NCBI GenBank assembly: GCA_002995625.1
Contig: PVBP01000008.1
Location: 1 to 60,917 of the forward strand
DNA length: 60,917 nt
From: Lysobacteraceae bacterium
GTDB taxonomy: Bacteria; Pseudomonadota; Gammaproteobacteria; Xanthomonadales; Ahniellaceae
Direction of reading: 5' to 3'
Position 1 is the first letter of the stretch. Each line of letters opens with the position of its first letter. The position numbers were made by a program, and so were the translations under genes. Below the pieces are notes generated by a model. That model was not told where the DNA came from. It was given only the letters and a program-made list of their open reading frames with translations, and searched no databases. Positions 51,634 to 60,917 of this stretch are shown in pieces.

Positions 51634-52808
51634 GCACGCTCCGCGATCGAACGAAGGGCCGCGGCCCGGGCCGCGCGATCGACCGCGAGCAGCTGGTCGA
51701 GGTCGCGGACCGGCTCGGCCGGAATCGCCGCGAGTGTATCCCGCACCACCGTGGGGATCCCGGTGAAGCCGATCCGGGCGTTCAGGAAGGCCTCGACCGC
51801 GACCTCGTTCGCGGCGTTCAGGACGCCGGGTGCCGTGCCTCCGGCCTCGAGCGCCTGGTAGGCGAGATCGAGGGCCGGAAACCGCGTCCGGTCGGGGGGC
51901 TCGAAGTCGAGCCGCGCGAGCGCGGCGAGGTCGAGCGCGGCGACGCCGGCCTCGATCCGGTCCGGCCAGCCGAGGCCGAAGGCGATCGCGGTCCGCATGT
52001 CGGGCTGGCCGAGCTGCGCCAGCACCGAGCCGTCGCGGTACGCGACCAGCGAGTGGACCACGCTCTGCGGATGCACGACGACCTCGATGCGTCCGGCCGG
52101 CAGGCCGAACAGCCAGTGGGCCTCGATCACCTCGAGCCCCTTGTTCATCAGCGTCGCCGAGTCGACCGAGATCTTCCGGCCCATCCGCCAGTTCGGGTGC
52201 GCGCAGGCGGCTTCGGGCGTGACCCGCGCGAGCGCCGCGGCCGGCAGCGACCGGAACGGCCCGCCCGACGCGGTCAGGATCACGCGCTCGACGCCGTGGC
52301 GCCCGGGGTCGCCCGCGTAGCCTCGCGGCAGGCACTGGAAGATCGCGTTGTGCTCCGAGTCGACCGGCAGCAGCTCGCCGCCGCTGGCGGCCAGCGCCGG
52401 CATCAGCAGCGCGCCCGCCAGCACGACGGCTTCCTTGTTCGCGAGCAGGATGCGCTTGCCGGCCCGCGCCGCGGCCAGCGTGGACCCGAGTCCGGCCGCG
52501 CCGACGATCGCCGCGACGACGGTGTCCGCGGCCGGGTCCGCCGCCAGCGTCTCGAGCGCCGTCGCGCCGGCAAGGGCCTCCGCGGTCGCGCCGATCGCGC
52601 GCAGCCGGGCGGCCAGCGCGTCCAGCAGCGAGGGGTCGGCGATCGCGACCCGTGCCGGCCGGAATTCGGCGGCGAGCGCGGCGAGCCGGTCGATGTCGCG
52701 GTGGGCCGACAGCGAGACCACCCGGAAGCGATCCGGGTGGCGTCGGACCACGTCGAGCGTGCTCGCGCCGATCGAGCCGGTCGCGCCGAGGATCGCGACG
52801 TGGCGCAT
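51630..52808 (-). CDS. dxr: 1-deoxy-D-xylulose 5-phosphate reductoisomerase
   Basis: A 392-residue cytosolic NADPH enzyme of the MEP isoprenoid pathway. The Rossmann start [20 protein letters not shown], the [11 protein letters not shown] segment, the metal-binding Asp/Glu in [13 protein letters not shown], the loop TASGGPFR, and [23 protein letters not shown] are complete. It supplies isoprenyl diphosphates that uppS, two genes away, elongates. Start ATG 52808, 8 nt after the cdsA stop. Confidence 0.96.
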   Translation of the reverse strand: MRHVAILGATGSIGASTLDVVRRHPDRFRVVSLSAHRDIDRLAALAAEFRPARVAIADPSLLDALAARLRAIGATAEALAGATALETLAADPAADTVVAAIVGAAGLGSTLAAARAGKRILLANKEAVVLAGALLMPALAASGGELLPVDSEHNAIFQCLPRGYAGDPGRHGVERVILTASGGPFRSLPAAALARVTPEAACAHPNWRMGRKISVDSATLMNKGLEVIEAHWLFGLPAGRIEVVVHPQSVVHSLVAYRDGSVLAQLGQPDMRTAIAFGLGWPDRIEAGVAALDLAALARLDFEPPDRTRFPALDLAYQALEAGGTAPGVLNAANEVAVEAFLNARIGFTGIPTVVRDTLAAIPAEPVRDLDQLLAVDRAARAAALRSIAERA

Positions 52809-52816
52809 CGCGGTGC

Positions 52817-53641
52817 TCAGAAGCCGACCAGGATCTTGCCGACGCCGAAGATCGGCAGCGCCGCAAACAGGCTGTCGAAGCGGTCGAACACGCCCCCGTG
52901 ACCCGGCAGCACGTGGCCCGAGTCCTTCGCGTTCGAATGGCGCTTGATCAGGCTCTCGAACAGGTCGCCGACGACCGAGAACAGGACCGCCACCAGGCTC
53001 AGCCCGACCAGCACCGCGACGTCGCGGGCTTCCCAGCCGAGCGCGAGCGCCACCGCGCCTGCGAACAGGCTGGTGCCGGTCAGCGCCCCCCACAGCCCGG
53101 CGCGGGTCTTGCCGGGGCTGATCTGCGGCGCGAGCTTGGTCCGCCCGTAGCGGCGACCGGCGAAATAGGCCGCGACGTCCGCGATCCACACCAGCAGCAG
53201 CACGTAGAGGACCCACCACTCGCCGTGCTCGCCGCCGAGGTGGAGCATCACCGCCGCGGCCCAGGCTGGAACCACGATCAGCGTGCCGGCGACCGCCTTG
53301 AGGCCCGCGTTCCGGCGCTTCCCGGCCTCGGCGAAGTGGTAGTGCCTGAGCCAGAGCGCCGCGAGCGGCCACCAGGCCATGCCGACGATCTGCGCCCACA
53401 GCAGCCACGGCGTGTGCCGCTCCTCCCACAGGAAGGCCATCAGCGCGATGTTGACCAGCACCAGCGTGGCGCGGGCGGCGAGGGTCGTGAGCCCGATCAG
53501 CCGCGCCCACTCGGTCAGCCCGAAGGCGAAGATCGCCGCGACCACCAGCGCGAACCCGGGCGAGTCGAGCAGCAGCACGCCGGCGATGCCGATCGGGGCC
53601 AGGACGCACGCCGTGGCGACGCGGGCCGTGAGTTCGCTCAT
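52817..53641 (-). CDS. cdsA: Phosphatidate cytidylyltransferase
   Basis: A 274-residue polytopic inner-membrane enzyme that makes CDP-diacylglycerol, the precursor of all bacterial phospholipids. The signature near the end reads [20 protein letters not shown] then GGVFDRFDS, with the upstream [12 protein letters not shown] motif. The ATG overlaps the uppS stop by 4 nt. This is the canonical copy in the uppS-cdsA-dxr-rseP order; a diverged paralogue lies at 40852-41784. Confidence 0.96.
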   Translation of the reverse strand: MSELTARVATACVLAPIGIAGVLLLDSPGFALVVAAIFAFGLTEWARLIGLTTLAARATLVLVNIALMAFLWEERHTPWLLWAQIVGMAWWPLAALWLRHYHFAEAGKRRNAGLKAVAGTLIVVPAWAAAVMLHLGGEHGEWWVLYVLLLVWIADVAAYFAGRRYGRTKLAPQISPGKTRAGLWGALTGTSLFAGAVALALGWEARDVAVLVGLSLVAVLFSVVGDLFESLIKRHSNAKDSGHVLPGHGGVFDRFDSLFAALPIFGVGKILVGF

Positions 53642-54441
53642 GGCGATCCCCCGGCCGCACGGATCTGCTCGCCGGTCATGCCGAAGCGGCGCTCGCGCCG
53701 AGCGTAGGCGGCGAGGGCGCGGTCGAGATCGGCGGCGCCGAAGTCGGGCCACAACGTGTCGATGAAGACGAGCTCGGTGTAGGCCAGCTGCCACAGCAGG
53801 AAGTTGCTGATCCTCTGGTCGCCGCCGCTGCGGATGAAGAGGTCGGGCTCGGGCTGGTCGGCGAGCGCCATCCCGGCGCCGACCGCGGCGACGTCGATCG
53901 CGGCCGGTTCGAGCTCGCCGCGCGCGACCCGCTCGGCGAGGCGGCGACAGGCATTCGCGATGTCCCAGCGACCGCCGTAGTTGACCGCGACGTTGACCCG
54001 GATCGCACGGTTGTCGCGGGTCAGCTCGACCGCGTGGCGCATCCGTTCGCGCAACGGCTCCGAGAACGCGGTGGAATCCCCGATGAACTCGAGCCGGACG
54101 CCGTGCCGGGAGAGTTGCCCGACCTCGCGGTCGAGCGCCTTCAGGAACAGCGCCATCAGCGCGCCGACCTCACTGGCCGGCCGCGACCAGTTCTCGCTCG
54201 AGAACGCGAACAGCGTGAGGTGCGGGATGCCGCGACGCAGGCAGTGCTCGACGGTCGCCCGCACGGCGCTCGCGCCCATCCGGTGGCCGTAGGTGCGCGG
54301 CTTGCCGCGCAGCGCGGCCCAGCGGCCGTTGCCGTCCATGATGATCGCGACGTGCCGCGGCAGCGGCGCCGGGCCGGGCGGCGCCGCCGATGGCGCCGGA
54401 CCCTCGACCGATGTCGCTGCGGCCGGCTGTGGCGTGGACAT
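53638..54441 (-). CDS. uppS: Undecaprenyl diphosphate synthase
   Basis: A 267-residue cis-prenyltransferase that makes the C55 lipid carrier for peptidoglycan and O-antigen. The catalytic Asp is in [13 protein letters not shown], followed by [33 protein letters not shown], and [25 protein letters not shown] 28-residue Ala/Pro-rich N-terminus precedes the domain, so a start further inside cannot be excluded. 25 nt separate it from the frr stop. Confidence 0.96.
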   Translation of the reverse strand: MSTPQPAAATSVEGPAPSAAPPGPAPLPRHVAIIMDGNGRWAALRGKPRTYGHRMGASAVRATVEHCLRRGIPHLTLFAFSSENWSRPASEVGALMALFLKALDREVGQLSRHGVRLEFIGDSTAFSEPLRERMRHAVELTRDNRAIRVNVAVNYGGRWDIANACRRLAERVARGELEPAAIDVAAVGAGMALADQPEPDLFIRSGGDQRISNFLLWQLAYTELVFIDTLWPDFGAADLDRALAAYARRERRFGMTGEQIRAAGGSP

Positions 54442-54466
54442 GGCGCGCGGACTCGCGTTGCGCGGG

Positions 54467-55030
54467 TCAGAGCGCCATCAGTTCCTGTTCCTTGGCGCGG
54501 GTCACGCCATCGACCTCCTTGACCCACTTGTCGGTGAGCTTCTGGATGTCTTCCTCGGCGCGGCGCTCCTCGTCCTCGGTGACCTTGCGCTCCTTGAGCA
54601 GGTCCTTGACGTGGGTCATCGCGTCGCGCCGGACATTGCGGATCGCGACCTTGGCGTTCTCGCCCTCGTGCGCGACGTGCTTGGCGAGTTCCTTCCGGCG
54701 CTGCTCGGTCAGCGCGGGCAGGTTGATCCGGATGACCTGGCCGGCGGTGGTCGGCGTGAGACCGAGGTCCGAGGCGAGGATCGCCTTCTCGACCGGCCCG
54801 ACCATGTTCTTCTCCCACGGCGTGATCGTCAGCGAGCGGGCGTCCGCGATCGCGACGGTCGCGACCTGGGAGAGCGGCACGTCGCTGCCGTAGTAGCTGA
54901 CCTTGAGGTGGTCGACCAGCGCGGTGCTGGCGCGGCCGGTGCGCAGCCGCTGGAGTTCGTGACGGAGCGCCTCGACGCACTTGCCCATCCGCGTCTCGGC
55001 GTCCTTCTTGATGTCGGCGATGGTGGCCAT
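54467..55030 (-). CDS. frr: Ribosome recycling factor
   Basis: A 187-residue tRNA-shaped factor that splits post-termination ribosomes with EF-G. Family features include LRTGRASTALVDHLKVSYYG, the PWEKNMVGPVEKAI segment, and the long C-terminal helices with EDEERRAEEDIQKLTDKWV. The ATG at 55030 starts MATIADIKKDAE; the Shine-Dalgarno is weak. It follows pyrH in the usual order, 86 nt downstream. Confidence 0.97.
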   Translation of the reverse strand: MATIADIKKDAETRMGKCVEALRHELQRLRTGRASTALVDHLKVSYYGSDVPLSQVATVAIADARSLTITPWEKNMVGPVEKAILASDLGLTPTTAGQVIRINLPALTEQRRKELAKHVAHEGENAKVAIRNVRRDAMTHVKDLLKERKVTEDEERRAEEDIQKLTDKWVKEVDGVTRAKEQELMAL

Positions 55031-55116
55031 GGGCGGATATCCGTGTCGCGCCTGAGGGCCGGGAAGTATAGCGGTGCGCCGGCGGGACCCCGGCCGCGCC
55101 GGCCGATGCGGTGGCG

Positions 55117-55845
55117 TCAGGCGCCGCGGTCGACCAGGGTCCCCACCGCCTCGCCGCGGACGATCCGGAGCAGGTTGCCGGGGCGGTTCATGTCGTAGAT
55201 CCGCATCGGCATCGCGTGCTCCCGGCACAGCGCGATCGCGGCCGTGTCCATCACCCCGAGCTTGCGCTCGATGACCTGGTCGTAGGTCAGGTGCTCGAAG
55301 CGGGTCGCGCTCTTGACCTTCTTCGGGTCGGCGCTGTAGACGCCATCGACCTTGGTCGCCTTGAGCAGCAGGTCGGCGCCGATCTCGATCGCGCGCAGCG
55401 CGGCCGCCGAGTCGGTGGTGAAGAACGGATTGCCGGTCCCGGCGGCGAAGATCGGGATCCGGCCCTTCTCGAGGTGCCGGACCGCGCGCCGCCGGATGAA
55501 GTCCTCGCACACGTCGTTGATCTTGATCGCGCTCATCACCCGCGCGTAGCCGCCGCGCTTCTCGATCGCGTCCTGCATCGCGAGCGCGTTGATGACGGTC
55601 GCGAGCATGCCCATGTGATCGCCGGTCACCCGGTCCATGCCGGCTTCGGCGAGGCCCGCCCCGCGGAAGATGTTGCCGCCGCCGATCACCAGCGCCACCT
55701 CGACGCCGAGCCGGTGGATCTCCATGACCTCGTCGGCCAGCCGTCCGATCGTCTCGGGGTCGATGCCGTAGTCGAAGCGGCCCATCAGGGCTTCGCCCGA
55801 CAGCTTCAGCAGGATGCGCTTGTACTTGAGGGATTTCTTCGGCAC
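55117..55845 (-). CDS. pyrH: Uridylate kinase
   Basis: A 242-residue hexameric enzyme that phosphorylates UMP to UDP, with GTP activation and UTP inhibition in the family. [13 protein letters not shown] near residue 10, [10 protein letters not shown], the [16 protein letters not shown] segment, and [12 protein letters not shown] are present. Translation begins at a GTG (55845), preceded by AGGTGA at good spacing; a nearby ATG at 55850 is out of frame. It is separated from tsf by a strong terminator, so it likely has its own promoter in the 117-nt gap. Confidence 0.97.
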   Translation of the reverse strand: MPKKSLKYKRILLKLSGEALMGRFDYGIDPETIGRLADEVMEIHRLGVEVALVIGGGNIFRGAGLAEAGMDRVTGDHMGMLATVINALAMQDAIEKRGGYARVMSAIKINDVCEDFIRRRAVRHLEKGRIPIFAAGTGNPFFTTDSAAALRAIEIGADLLLKATKVDGVYSADPKKVKSATRFEHLTYDQVIERKLGVMDTAAIALCREHAMPMRIYDMNRPGNLLRIVRGEAVGTLVDRGA

Positions 55846-55907
55846 GGCATCACCTGGGGGGCGGGTGCTGGACGGAACGGGGCGGAGATCGGACGCGCCG
55901 CGCGCAG

Positions 55908-55931
55908 AAAAAAGGAGCCGCGCGGGCTCCC
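55908..55931 (-). terminator. Intrinsic terminator of the rpsB-tsf operon
   Basis: On the minus strand, GGAGCC and GGCTCC form a 6-bp stem around a 5-nt loop and are followed by six T residues. An A-run before the stem extends the pairing with the T-run. It lies about 35 nt past the tsf stop. This is the clearest intrinsic terminator in the window and separates rpsB-tsf from pyrH. Confidence 0.9.
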
Positions 55932-55962
55932 TTTCTCGTGCTGCGACGGGCGCTGACCGGCC

Positions 55963-56835
55963 TCAGGCGAGGCCGGCCTGCTTCATCACCTCGGCGGCGA
56001 AGTCCTCGGACTTCTTCTCGATGCCCTCGCCGACGGCGAGGCGATGGAAGCCGAGCAGCTTCGCGCCGGCCTTGCGCAGCGCCTCCTCGACGGTCACGTT
56101 CGGGTCGATCACGTACGGCTGGCCGGTCAGGCACATCTCGGCCAGGGTCTTGCGGACCTTGCCCGAGATCATCTTCTCGAGCACCTCGGCCGGCTTGCCG
56201 GAGTCCTTGACCTGGGCCAGCGCGATGTCCTTCTCGCGCGCGACGATCTCGGCGGGCACGTGGTCCGGCGAGAGGTAGGCCGGGTTCATCGCGGCGACGT
56301 GCATCGCGATGCCGCGGCCGAGCTCGTCGTTGCCGCCCTCGATCTCGACCACGACGCCGATCCGTCCGCCGTGCACGTAGGTGGCGACCCGGCCGGCGGT
56401 GCCGACCGCGACCAGGCGCCGCACCTGCACGTTCTCGCCGCACTTGGCCACCAGGGCCTGGCGCGCCTCCTCGACCGTGCCGCCACCCGGCATCGCGGAC
56501 GCGAGCAGCGCCTCGACGCTCTGCGCGCCGGCGGCCAGGGCGACCTGCGCGACCGCGTCCGAGAAGCTCACGAAGTTCTCGTCCTTGGCGACGAAGTCGG
56601 TCTCCGAGTTGACCTCGACCATCACCGCGCGCTGGCCTTCCGCGGCGATCACGATGCGGCCCTCGGCGGCGATCCGGCTGGCCTTCTTGTCGGCCTTGGC
56701 GAGTCCCTGCTTGCGCAGCCACTCGATCGCGGCCTCGACGTCGCCGCGGTTCTCGGTCAGCGCCTTCTTGCACTCCATCATCCCGGCGCCGGAGCGGTCG
56801 CGCAGCTCCTTGACCAGGCTTGCGGTGATTTCCAT
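55963..56835 (-). CDS. tsf: Elongation factor Ts
   Basis: A 290-residue nucleotide exchange factor for EF-Tu. The N-terminal UBA-like domain ([22 protein letters not shown]), the core [11 protein letters not shown], and the C-terminal module with [18 protein letters not shown] are intact. Length is close to the E. coli protein (283). The ATG at 56835 lies 46 nt after the rpsB stop, in the same transcription unit, closed by the terminator downstream. Confidence 0.97.
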   Translation of the reverse strand: MEITASLVKELRDRSGAGMMECKKALTENRGDVEAAIEWLRKQGLAKADKKASRIAAEGRIVIAAEGQRAVMVEVNSETDFVAKDENFVSFSDAVAQVALAAGAQSVEALLASAMPGGGTVEEARQALVAKCGENVQVRRLVAVGTAGRVATYVHGGRIGVVVEIEGGNDELGRGIAMHVAAMNPAYLSPDHVPAEIVAREKDIALAQVKDSGKPAEVLEKMISGKVRKTLAEMCLTGQPYVIDPNVTVEEALRKAGAKLLGFHRLAVGEGIEKKSEDFAAEVMKQAGLA

Positions 56836-56881
56836 GTCTCGTGTGTCCTCGAAGGGATGCGGGAATCGGTTTCGGGCCGGG

Positions 56882-57739
56882 TTATTCGGCGCCGTCGCGC
56901 GGCGCGCGGGCCGACGGCGCGCGGCGGGTTCCGGCCGTCCGCTTGGCCGGTGCGCGCTTGGCCGGGGCGCGGCCGCGCTTGTCCTCGGTCTCGACCGGAT
57001 TGCCTTCGGCATCGACCTCGACGAACTCGTCCTTCGCCGCGGCCGCCTGCAGCGGTGCCGCGGCCTTGCCCTCGAGCACCGCGTCGGCAACGGCGCGCGC
57101 GTAGAGCTGGACCGCGCGGATCGCGTCGTCGTTGCCCGGGATCGGGTAGTCGACGAGGCTCGGGTCGTAGTTCGTGTCGACGACCGCGATCACCGGGATC
57201 CCGAGCTTGCGCGCCTCCTCGACCGCGATGTTCTCGTGGCCGATGTCGATCACGAACAGGGCGTCGGGCAGGCTCGACATGTTCTTGATGCCGCCGAGCG
57301 AGGCCTCGAGCTTCTCGCGCTCGCGCTTGAGCGAGAGGACCTCGTGCTTGACGAAGCGGTTGATGCTGCCGTCGGCCTCGATCTGCTCGAGTTCCTTGAG
57401 CCGCGCGATCGACTGCTTGACCGTGCGGAAGTTGGTCAGCATGCCGCCGAGCCAGCGCTGCGCGACGTACGGCATGCCGCAGCGCGTGGCCTCGGCCTTG
57501 ATCGCCTCGCGGGCCGAGCGCTTGGTTCCGACGAACAGCAGCTGGCCGCGCTTCTGGGCGAGGCCCGACACGAAGTTCATCGCGTCGTTGAACAGCGGGA
57601 CCGTCTTCTCGAGGTTGATGATGTGGATCTTGCCGCGGGCGCCGAAGATGAACGGCGACATGCGCGGGTTCCAGTAACGGGTCTGGTGGCCGAAGTGGAC
57701 GCCCGCTTCGAGCATCTGGCGCATCGTGACCTGGGGCAT
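56882..57739 (-). CDS. rpsB: Ribosomal protein S2
   Basis: The 285-residue small-subunit protein S2. The start [38 protein letters not shown], the [10 protein letters not shown] segment, and [20 protein letters not shown] followed by DTNYDP are canonical. The normal protein ends near residue 235-240. Here a tail of about 45 residues, rich in Lys, Arg, Ala and Pro ([18 protein letters not shown]), follows a short acidic linker. GAGGAGT lies 7 nt before the ATG at 57739. The gene heads the rpsB-tsf operon behind a long structured leader. Confidence 0.97.
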   Translation of the reverse strand: MPQVTMRQMLEAGVHFGHQTRYWNPRMSPFIFGARGKIHIINLEKTVPLFNDAMNFVSGLAQKRGQLLFVGTKRSAREAIKAEATRCGMPYVAQRWLGGMLTNFRTVKQSIARLKELEQIEADGSINRFVKHEVLSLKREREKLEASLGGIKNMSSLPDALFVIDIGHENIAVEEARKLGIPVIAVVDTNYDPSLVDYPIPGNDDAIRAVQLYARAVADAVLEGKAAAPLQAAAAKDEFVEVDAEGNPVETEDKRGRAPAKRAPAKRTAGTRRAPSARAPRDGAE

Positions 57740-58003
57740 GGCAATACTCCTCGTGGTGAGGCGCGGGGCGGCTGTGGCCCGGATCGAAGGACGCGCCTCG
57801 GGGTTGGTGGCCTCCACGCATCCGCTGGCGACGACCCCGGGCGAATCGACCCGTCCACGATGCGGACGGGCCGGACGACGCGGGGCACCCCGAAGCCAGT
57901 GACGATGGCGTGTGTGGATTTCCGGCGAATCCGCCGGATTCGACCGGACGGCGGAACCCTCCCGGTCGTTCGCCGGGTCGCCAACCCGGGGGCGGCGACA
58001 AAG
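57740..58003 (-). promoter_or_regulatory. Structured rpsB 5' leader, putative S2 autoregulatory site
   Basis: About 265 nt of transcribed leader separate the inferred start site (near 58004) from the rpsB ATG. Three good hairpins are visible: CCGGGT/ACCCGG at 57973-57989 (5-nt loop), TCCGGCG/CGCCGGA at 57921-57938 (4-nt loop), and CCCGTCC/GGACGGG at 57850-57870 (7-nt loop). Gammaproteobacterial rpsB leaders are known to bind S2 and repress rpsB-tsf translation. That this leader does so is inferred from position and folding only. No small open frame with homology is seen in it. Confidence 0.55.
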
Positions 58004-58010
58004 CCGCGGG

Positions 58011-58040
58011 AGTATAGGGCGCGGCGGCGGGCCACGGCAA
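58011..58040 (-). promoter_or_regulatory. Sigma-70-type promoter of rpsB-tsf
   Basis: On the minus strand, TTGCCG (58040-58035) and TATACT (58016-58011) are separated by 18 nt. The -10 matches consensus at 5 of 6 positions and the -35 at 4 of 6. It points toward rpsB, with predicted initiation near 58004. The remaining stretch from 58041 to 58216, up to map, holds no further feature I can support, although a map promoter must lie in it. Confidence 0.65.
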
Positions 58041-58216
58041 ACCCGATCCCGAGGCCCGCGCGCGGGCCCCGGCGGGCGTGACCGTTCACGGCGTGGCCAC
58101 TAAGCTCGAGCGCCCGGGGTCCGGACCGCCGCGTCCGGGCCCGCGCCATCGGGTCGCGCCGGCCACCGGCCTCGCCGCCGCCCGACGCGCCCCGCCCCGT
58201 TTCGAGGATCACTGCG

Positions 58217-59032
58217 ATGAAGGACACCGTGCGCGCCCACCGCGTCCGACCGAAGAGCCCCGAGGTCATCGAGCGCATGCGCGTCGCCGGCCGCCTCGCC
58301 GCCGAGGTGCTCGACATGATCGGCGAGCACGTGCGCGCGGGCGTCACCACGGCCGAACTCGACCGCCTGTGCCACGACCACATCGTGAATCACCAGCAGG
58401 CGATCCCGGCCAACGTCGGCTACGGCGGCGGACACGGCCGGGTGCCGTTCCCGGCGACGATCTGCACCTCGGTCAACAACGTGATCTGCCACGGCATCCC
58501 GAGCCCGACGAAGGTGCTGAAGAACGGCGACATCCTCAACATCGACGTCACGGTCATCAAGGACGGCGTCCACGGCGACACCAGCCGCATGTACGTCGTC
58601 GGCGAGCCGTCGGTGCTGGCGAAGCGGCTGGTCGAGGTGACCCACCGCGCGATGTGGGCCGGCATCCGGGCGGTCCGCCCCGGCGCGACCCTCGGCGACG
58701 TCGGCCATGCGATCCAGTCGCTGGTCGAGTCCGAGCGCTTCTCGGTGGTCCGCGAGTATTGCGGCCACGGCATCGGCGAGGTCTACCACGAGGAGCCGCA
58801 GGTGCTGCACTACGGCCGGCCGGGCGAGGGCCTGGTGCTCGAGGAAGGGATGACCTTCACGATCGAGCCGATGGTCAACGCCGGTTCGCGGCACACGCGG
58901 CTGCTGCCGGACGGCTGGACGGTCGTCACGCGCGACCACTCGCTGTCGGCGCAGTGGGAGCACACGATCGCGGTGACCCGCGACGGCTTCGAGGTGCTGA
59001 CCGCCTACGCCGGGGAGCGGATTCCGGCGTGA
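58217..59032 (+). CDS. map: Methionine aminopeptidase, type I
   Basis: A 271-residue metalloprotease that removes the initiator methionine. The five metal ligands are visible: Asp in LNIDVTVIKDG, Asp in GDTSRMYVVG, His in YCGHGIGEVYHEEP, Glu in TFTIEPMVN, and Glu in QWEHTIAVT. It is slightly longer than E. coli Map (264). The ATG at 58217 follows GAGGAT. It diverges from rpsB, and its TGA overlaps the glnD GTG start by 4 nt. Confidence 0.97.
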   Translation: MKDTVRAHRVRPKSPEVIERMRVAGRLAAEVLDMIGEHVRAGVTTAELDRLCHDHIVNHQQAIPANVGYGGGHGRVPFPATICTSVNNVICHGIPSPTKVLKNGDILNIDVTVIKDGVHGDTSRMYVVGEPSVLAKRLVEVTHRAMWAGIRAVRPGATLGDVGHAIQSLVESERFSVVREYCGHGIGEVYHEEPQVLHYGRPGEGLVLEEGMTFTIEPMVNAGSRHTRLLPDGWTVVTRDHSLSAQWEHTIAVTRDGFEVLTAYAGERIPA

Positions 59033-60917
59033 GTCGCCTCGCTCGACCGCCGGATGCCGAACGCTGGTGGCCGGCCGACGGGTCCGGCGCGGAGCCTGCG
59101 GGCCTGCGGGCCGCGATCGAGGGCGCCGACCGCGCGCTCGCCGCGGCCTTCGCGGCGGGCGAGCCGATCGCGCGCCTCGTGGCCGTGCGCGCCTGGGCGA
59201 TCGAGCAGGGCGTCCTCGCGGCCTGGGCCGTCGAGTTCGGCAGCGACGCGCAGCCGGCCCTGTTCGCGGTCGGGGGCTTCGGGCGCGGCGAACTCCACCC
59301 GCGCTCGGACGTCGATCTCCTGATCGTCGTTCCGTCGGGTCGGAGCGACGCGGTCGCGCGCGCGGTCGAGCGCTTCCTCGGCCGGCTGTGGGATGCCGGC
59401 CTCCAGGTCGGGCACGCGGTCCGCACCGTGGCCGAGTGCGGCGAGGCCGGACGCGCCGACATCACGATCGCGACCAACCTGTTCGAGGCGCGCTGGATCG
59501 CGGGCTCCGAGGCGGCGGCGCGCGATCTCGCCGACGAGCTCGCCGCGCCGGACTTCTGGCCGGCCGACCGCTATGCCGCGGCCAAGGTCGCCGAGCAGGC
59601 CGCGCGCCACGCGCGCTTCAACGACACCGCGCACAACCTCGAGCCGAACATCAAGGAGGGCCCGGGCGGCCTGCGCGATCTCGCGACGATCCTGTGGATC
59701 GGCGGGCGCCGCTTCGGACGGCCGACCCTCGACGCGCTCGCCGAGGGCGGCCTGATCCTGCCGACCGAGCACGCCCAGCTGGTCGCGGCCCGGGACACGC
59801 TGTGGCGGGTCCGGTTCGCGCTGCACGCAGGCTCGCGGCGGCCGGAGGAGCGGCTGCTGTTCGAGCACCAGCGCCGCCTCGCCGAGGCCTTCGGGCACGT
59901 CGATCCGGACGGCGGCAATGCCGGCGTCGAGCGCTTCATGCAGTCGGTGTTCCGCGCCGCGATGACGATCGACCGGCTCAACGAGCGGATCCTGCGCCGC
60001 TTCGCCGAGCGCGACGCGGCGTTCGAGACGCGGCCGGTCGGCGCCGACTTCGTCCGTTGCGGCGACTGCCTCGGACTGGCACCCGGCCGCGACCTGGTCG
60101 CACGCCCCGATCTGCTGATCGAGGCCTTCCGCCGGCCGCTCGACGATCCGTCGATCCGCGGCTTCGGCTCGGCCCTGCTGACCGCGATCGACGAGGCGCT
60201 GCCGCGCCTCGGCGAGCGGCTGCTCGCGGCGCCCGGCGTCCGCGAGGCCTTCCTTGCGATCCTCGACCATCCGGGGCCGGTCGACGAGGCGCTGGCGCGG
60301 ATGGCGCGCTGCGGCGTGCTCGGCCGCCTGCTGCCGGCCTTCGGGTCGGTCGCGGGGCACATGCAGTTCGACCTGTTCCACGTCTACACCGTGGACCAGC
60401 ACACGCTGTTCGTGATCCGCAACCTGCGCGCCTTCGCGCGGCCGGAGGCGGCGCAGGCGTTCCCGCTCGCCCATGCCCTGTACCACCGTCTCCGACGCCC
60501 GGCGCTGCTGGTGCTCGCCGGCCTGTTCCACGACATCGCCAAGGGCCGCGGCGGCGACCACTCGGAGCTTGGCGCCGAGGAGGCGCTGTCCTTCGCCGCC
60601 GAGCTCGGACTTGCGCCGAGCGAGGGCGAGCTGGTCGCGTGGCTGGTCCGCAACCACCTGCTGATGTCGCTGACCGCGCAGAAGCAGGACATCGGCGATC
60701 CCGCCGTGGTCCGGCGCTTCGCCGAGGCCTGCGGCGACGACGAGCGGCTCGACCATCTCTACTGCCTCACCGTCGCCGACATCCGCGCGACCAGCCCCAA
60801 GCTCTGGAACTCGTGGCGCGACCGGCTGCTGATGGAGCTCCACCAGGCCGCGCGCGACGCGCTGGCGCGCGGGCTCGCGCACCCGGCGGGCGCCTCCGAG
60901 CGGGTGCGCGACGCGCG
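59029..60917 (+). CDS. glnD: Bifunctional uridylyltransferase/uridylyl-removing enzyme GlnD, N-terminal part
   Basis: The first 629 codons of the nitrogen sensor that modifies PII proteins with UMP according to glutamine; the gene leaves the window without a stop. Translation starts at a GTG inside the map stop (GTGA). The nucleotidyltransferase motif VGGFGRGELHPRSDVDLL lies at 81-98 with Asp94 and Asp96. LEPNIKEGPGGLRDL and the linker follow, then the HD domain with FHDIAKGRGGDHSELG, His501 and Asp502. The C-terminal ACT domains must be outside. The map-glnD linkage is typical of gammaproteobacteria. Confidence 0.95.
   Translation, partial: MSRLARPPDAERWWPADGSGAEPAGLRAAIEGADRALAAAFAAGEPIARLVAVRAWAIEQGVLAAWAVEFGSDAQPALFAVGGFGRGELHPRSDVDLLIVVPSGRSDAVARAVERFLGRLWDAGLQVGHAVRTVAECGEAGRADITIATNLFEARWIAGSEAAARDLADELAAPDFWPADRYAAAKVAEQAARHARFNDTAHNLEPNIKEGPGGLRDLATILWIGGRRFGRPTLDALAEGGLILPTEHAQLVAARDTLWRVRFALHAGSRRPEERLLFEHQRRLAEAFGHVDPDGGNAGVERFMQSVFRAAMTIDRLNERILRRFAERDAAFETRPVGADFVRCGDCLGLAPGRDLVARPDLLIEAFRRPLDDPSIRGFGSALLTAIDEALPRLGERLLAAPGVREAFLAILDHPGPVDEALARMARCGVLGRLLPAFGSVAGHMQFDLFHVYTVDQHTLFVIRNLRAFARPEAAQAFPLAHALYHRLRRPALLVLAGLFHDIAKGRGGDHSELGAEEALSFAAELGLAPSEGELVAWLVRNHLLMSLTAQKQDIGDPAVVRRFAEACGDDERLDHLYCLTVADIRATSPKLWNSWRDRLLMELHQAARDALARGLAHPAGASERVRDA

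Overview
The window is a very GC-rich bacterial chromosome segment that looks gammaproteobacterial, most likely Xanthomonadales/Lysobacterales or a close relative. Three things suggest this. The right third carries the gammaproteobacterial order glnD, map, rpsB, tsf, pyrH, frr, uppS, cdsA, dxr, rseP, bamA, skp, lpxD, fabZ, lpxA, lpxB, rnhB, dnaE. The NAD kinase is the short form that I associate with xanthomonads. There is also a large TonB-dependent receptor, TPR-sulfotransferase and 180-kDa-class NAD-glutamate dehydrogenase content. I saw no rRNA, tRNA, CRISPR array, insertion sequence, prophage or integrase gene.

Left part (1-20.6 kb): a divergent TPR/2-oxoglutarate oxygenase pair; a TonB-dependent receptor followed by a small exported protein whose C-terminus resembles the last strands of such a receptor; a CBS protein, an ECF sigma factor and a short membrane protein in one operon; prfC; a secreted protein with a C-terminal sorting-type anchor; a TPR-sulfotransferase; sdaA; a glutaredoxin-like gene lying wholly antisense inside the 3' end of a YceI-family gene; a hybrid histidine kinase with a periplasmic beta-propeller; hemE with a small WGR-domain gene; and an acyl-CoA dehydrogenase.

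Middle (20.7-40.8 kb): a DUF1631 gene diverges from a tight five-gene operon (NAD-glutamate dehydrogenase, NAD kinase, subtilase, cytosolic-type 5'-nucleotidase, unknown protein). Then come a polysaccharide deacetylase, glutaryl-CoA dehydrogenase, a fused ATP sulfurylase/APS kinase, dnaE, and an alpha/beta hydrolase. The fused PAPS synthase could supply the sulfotransferase encoded about 22 kb away.

Right part (40.8-60.9 kb): the translation, isoprenoid, phospholipid, outer-membrane-assembly and lipid A supercluster on the minus strand, with many 4-nt start/stop overlaps. Between rnhB and dnaE it has gained a three-gene lipid cassette: a CDP-alcohol phosphatidyltransferase with two Asp-to-Asn changes in its signature, a PlsC-type acyltransferase, and a second CdsA homologue. 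This resembles the poorly understood E. coli ynbA/ynbB pair and is the best candidate here for an under-described system. The rpsB-tsf operon starts from a good promoter, has a long structured leader, and ends in a clear intrinsic terminator. map and glnD read rightwards, and glnD is cut by the window end.
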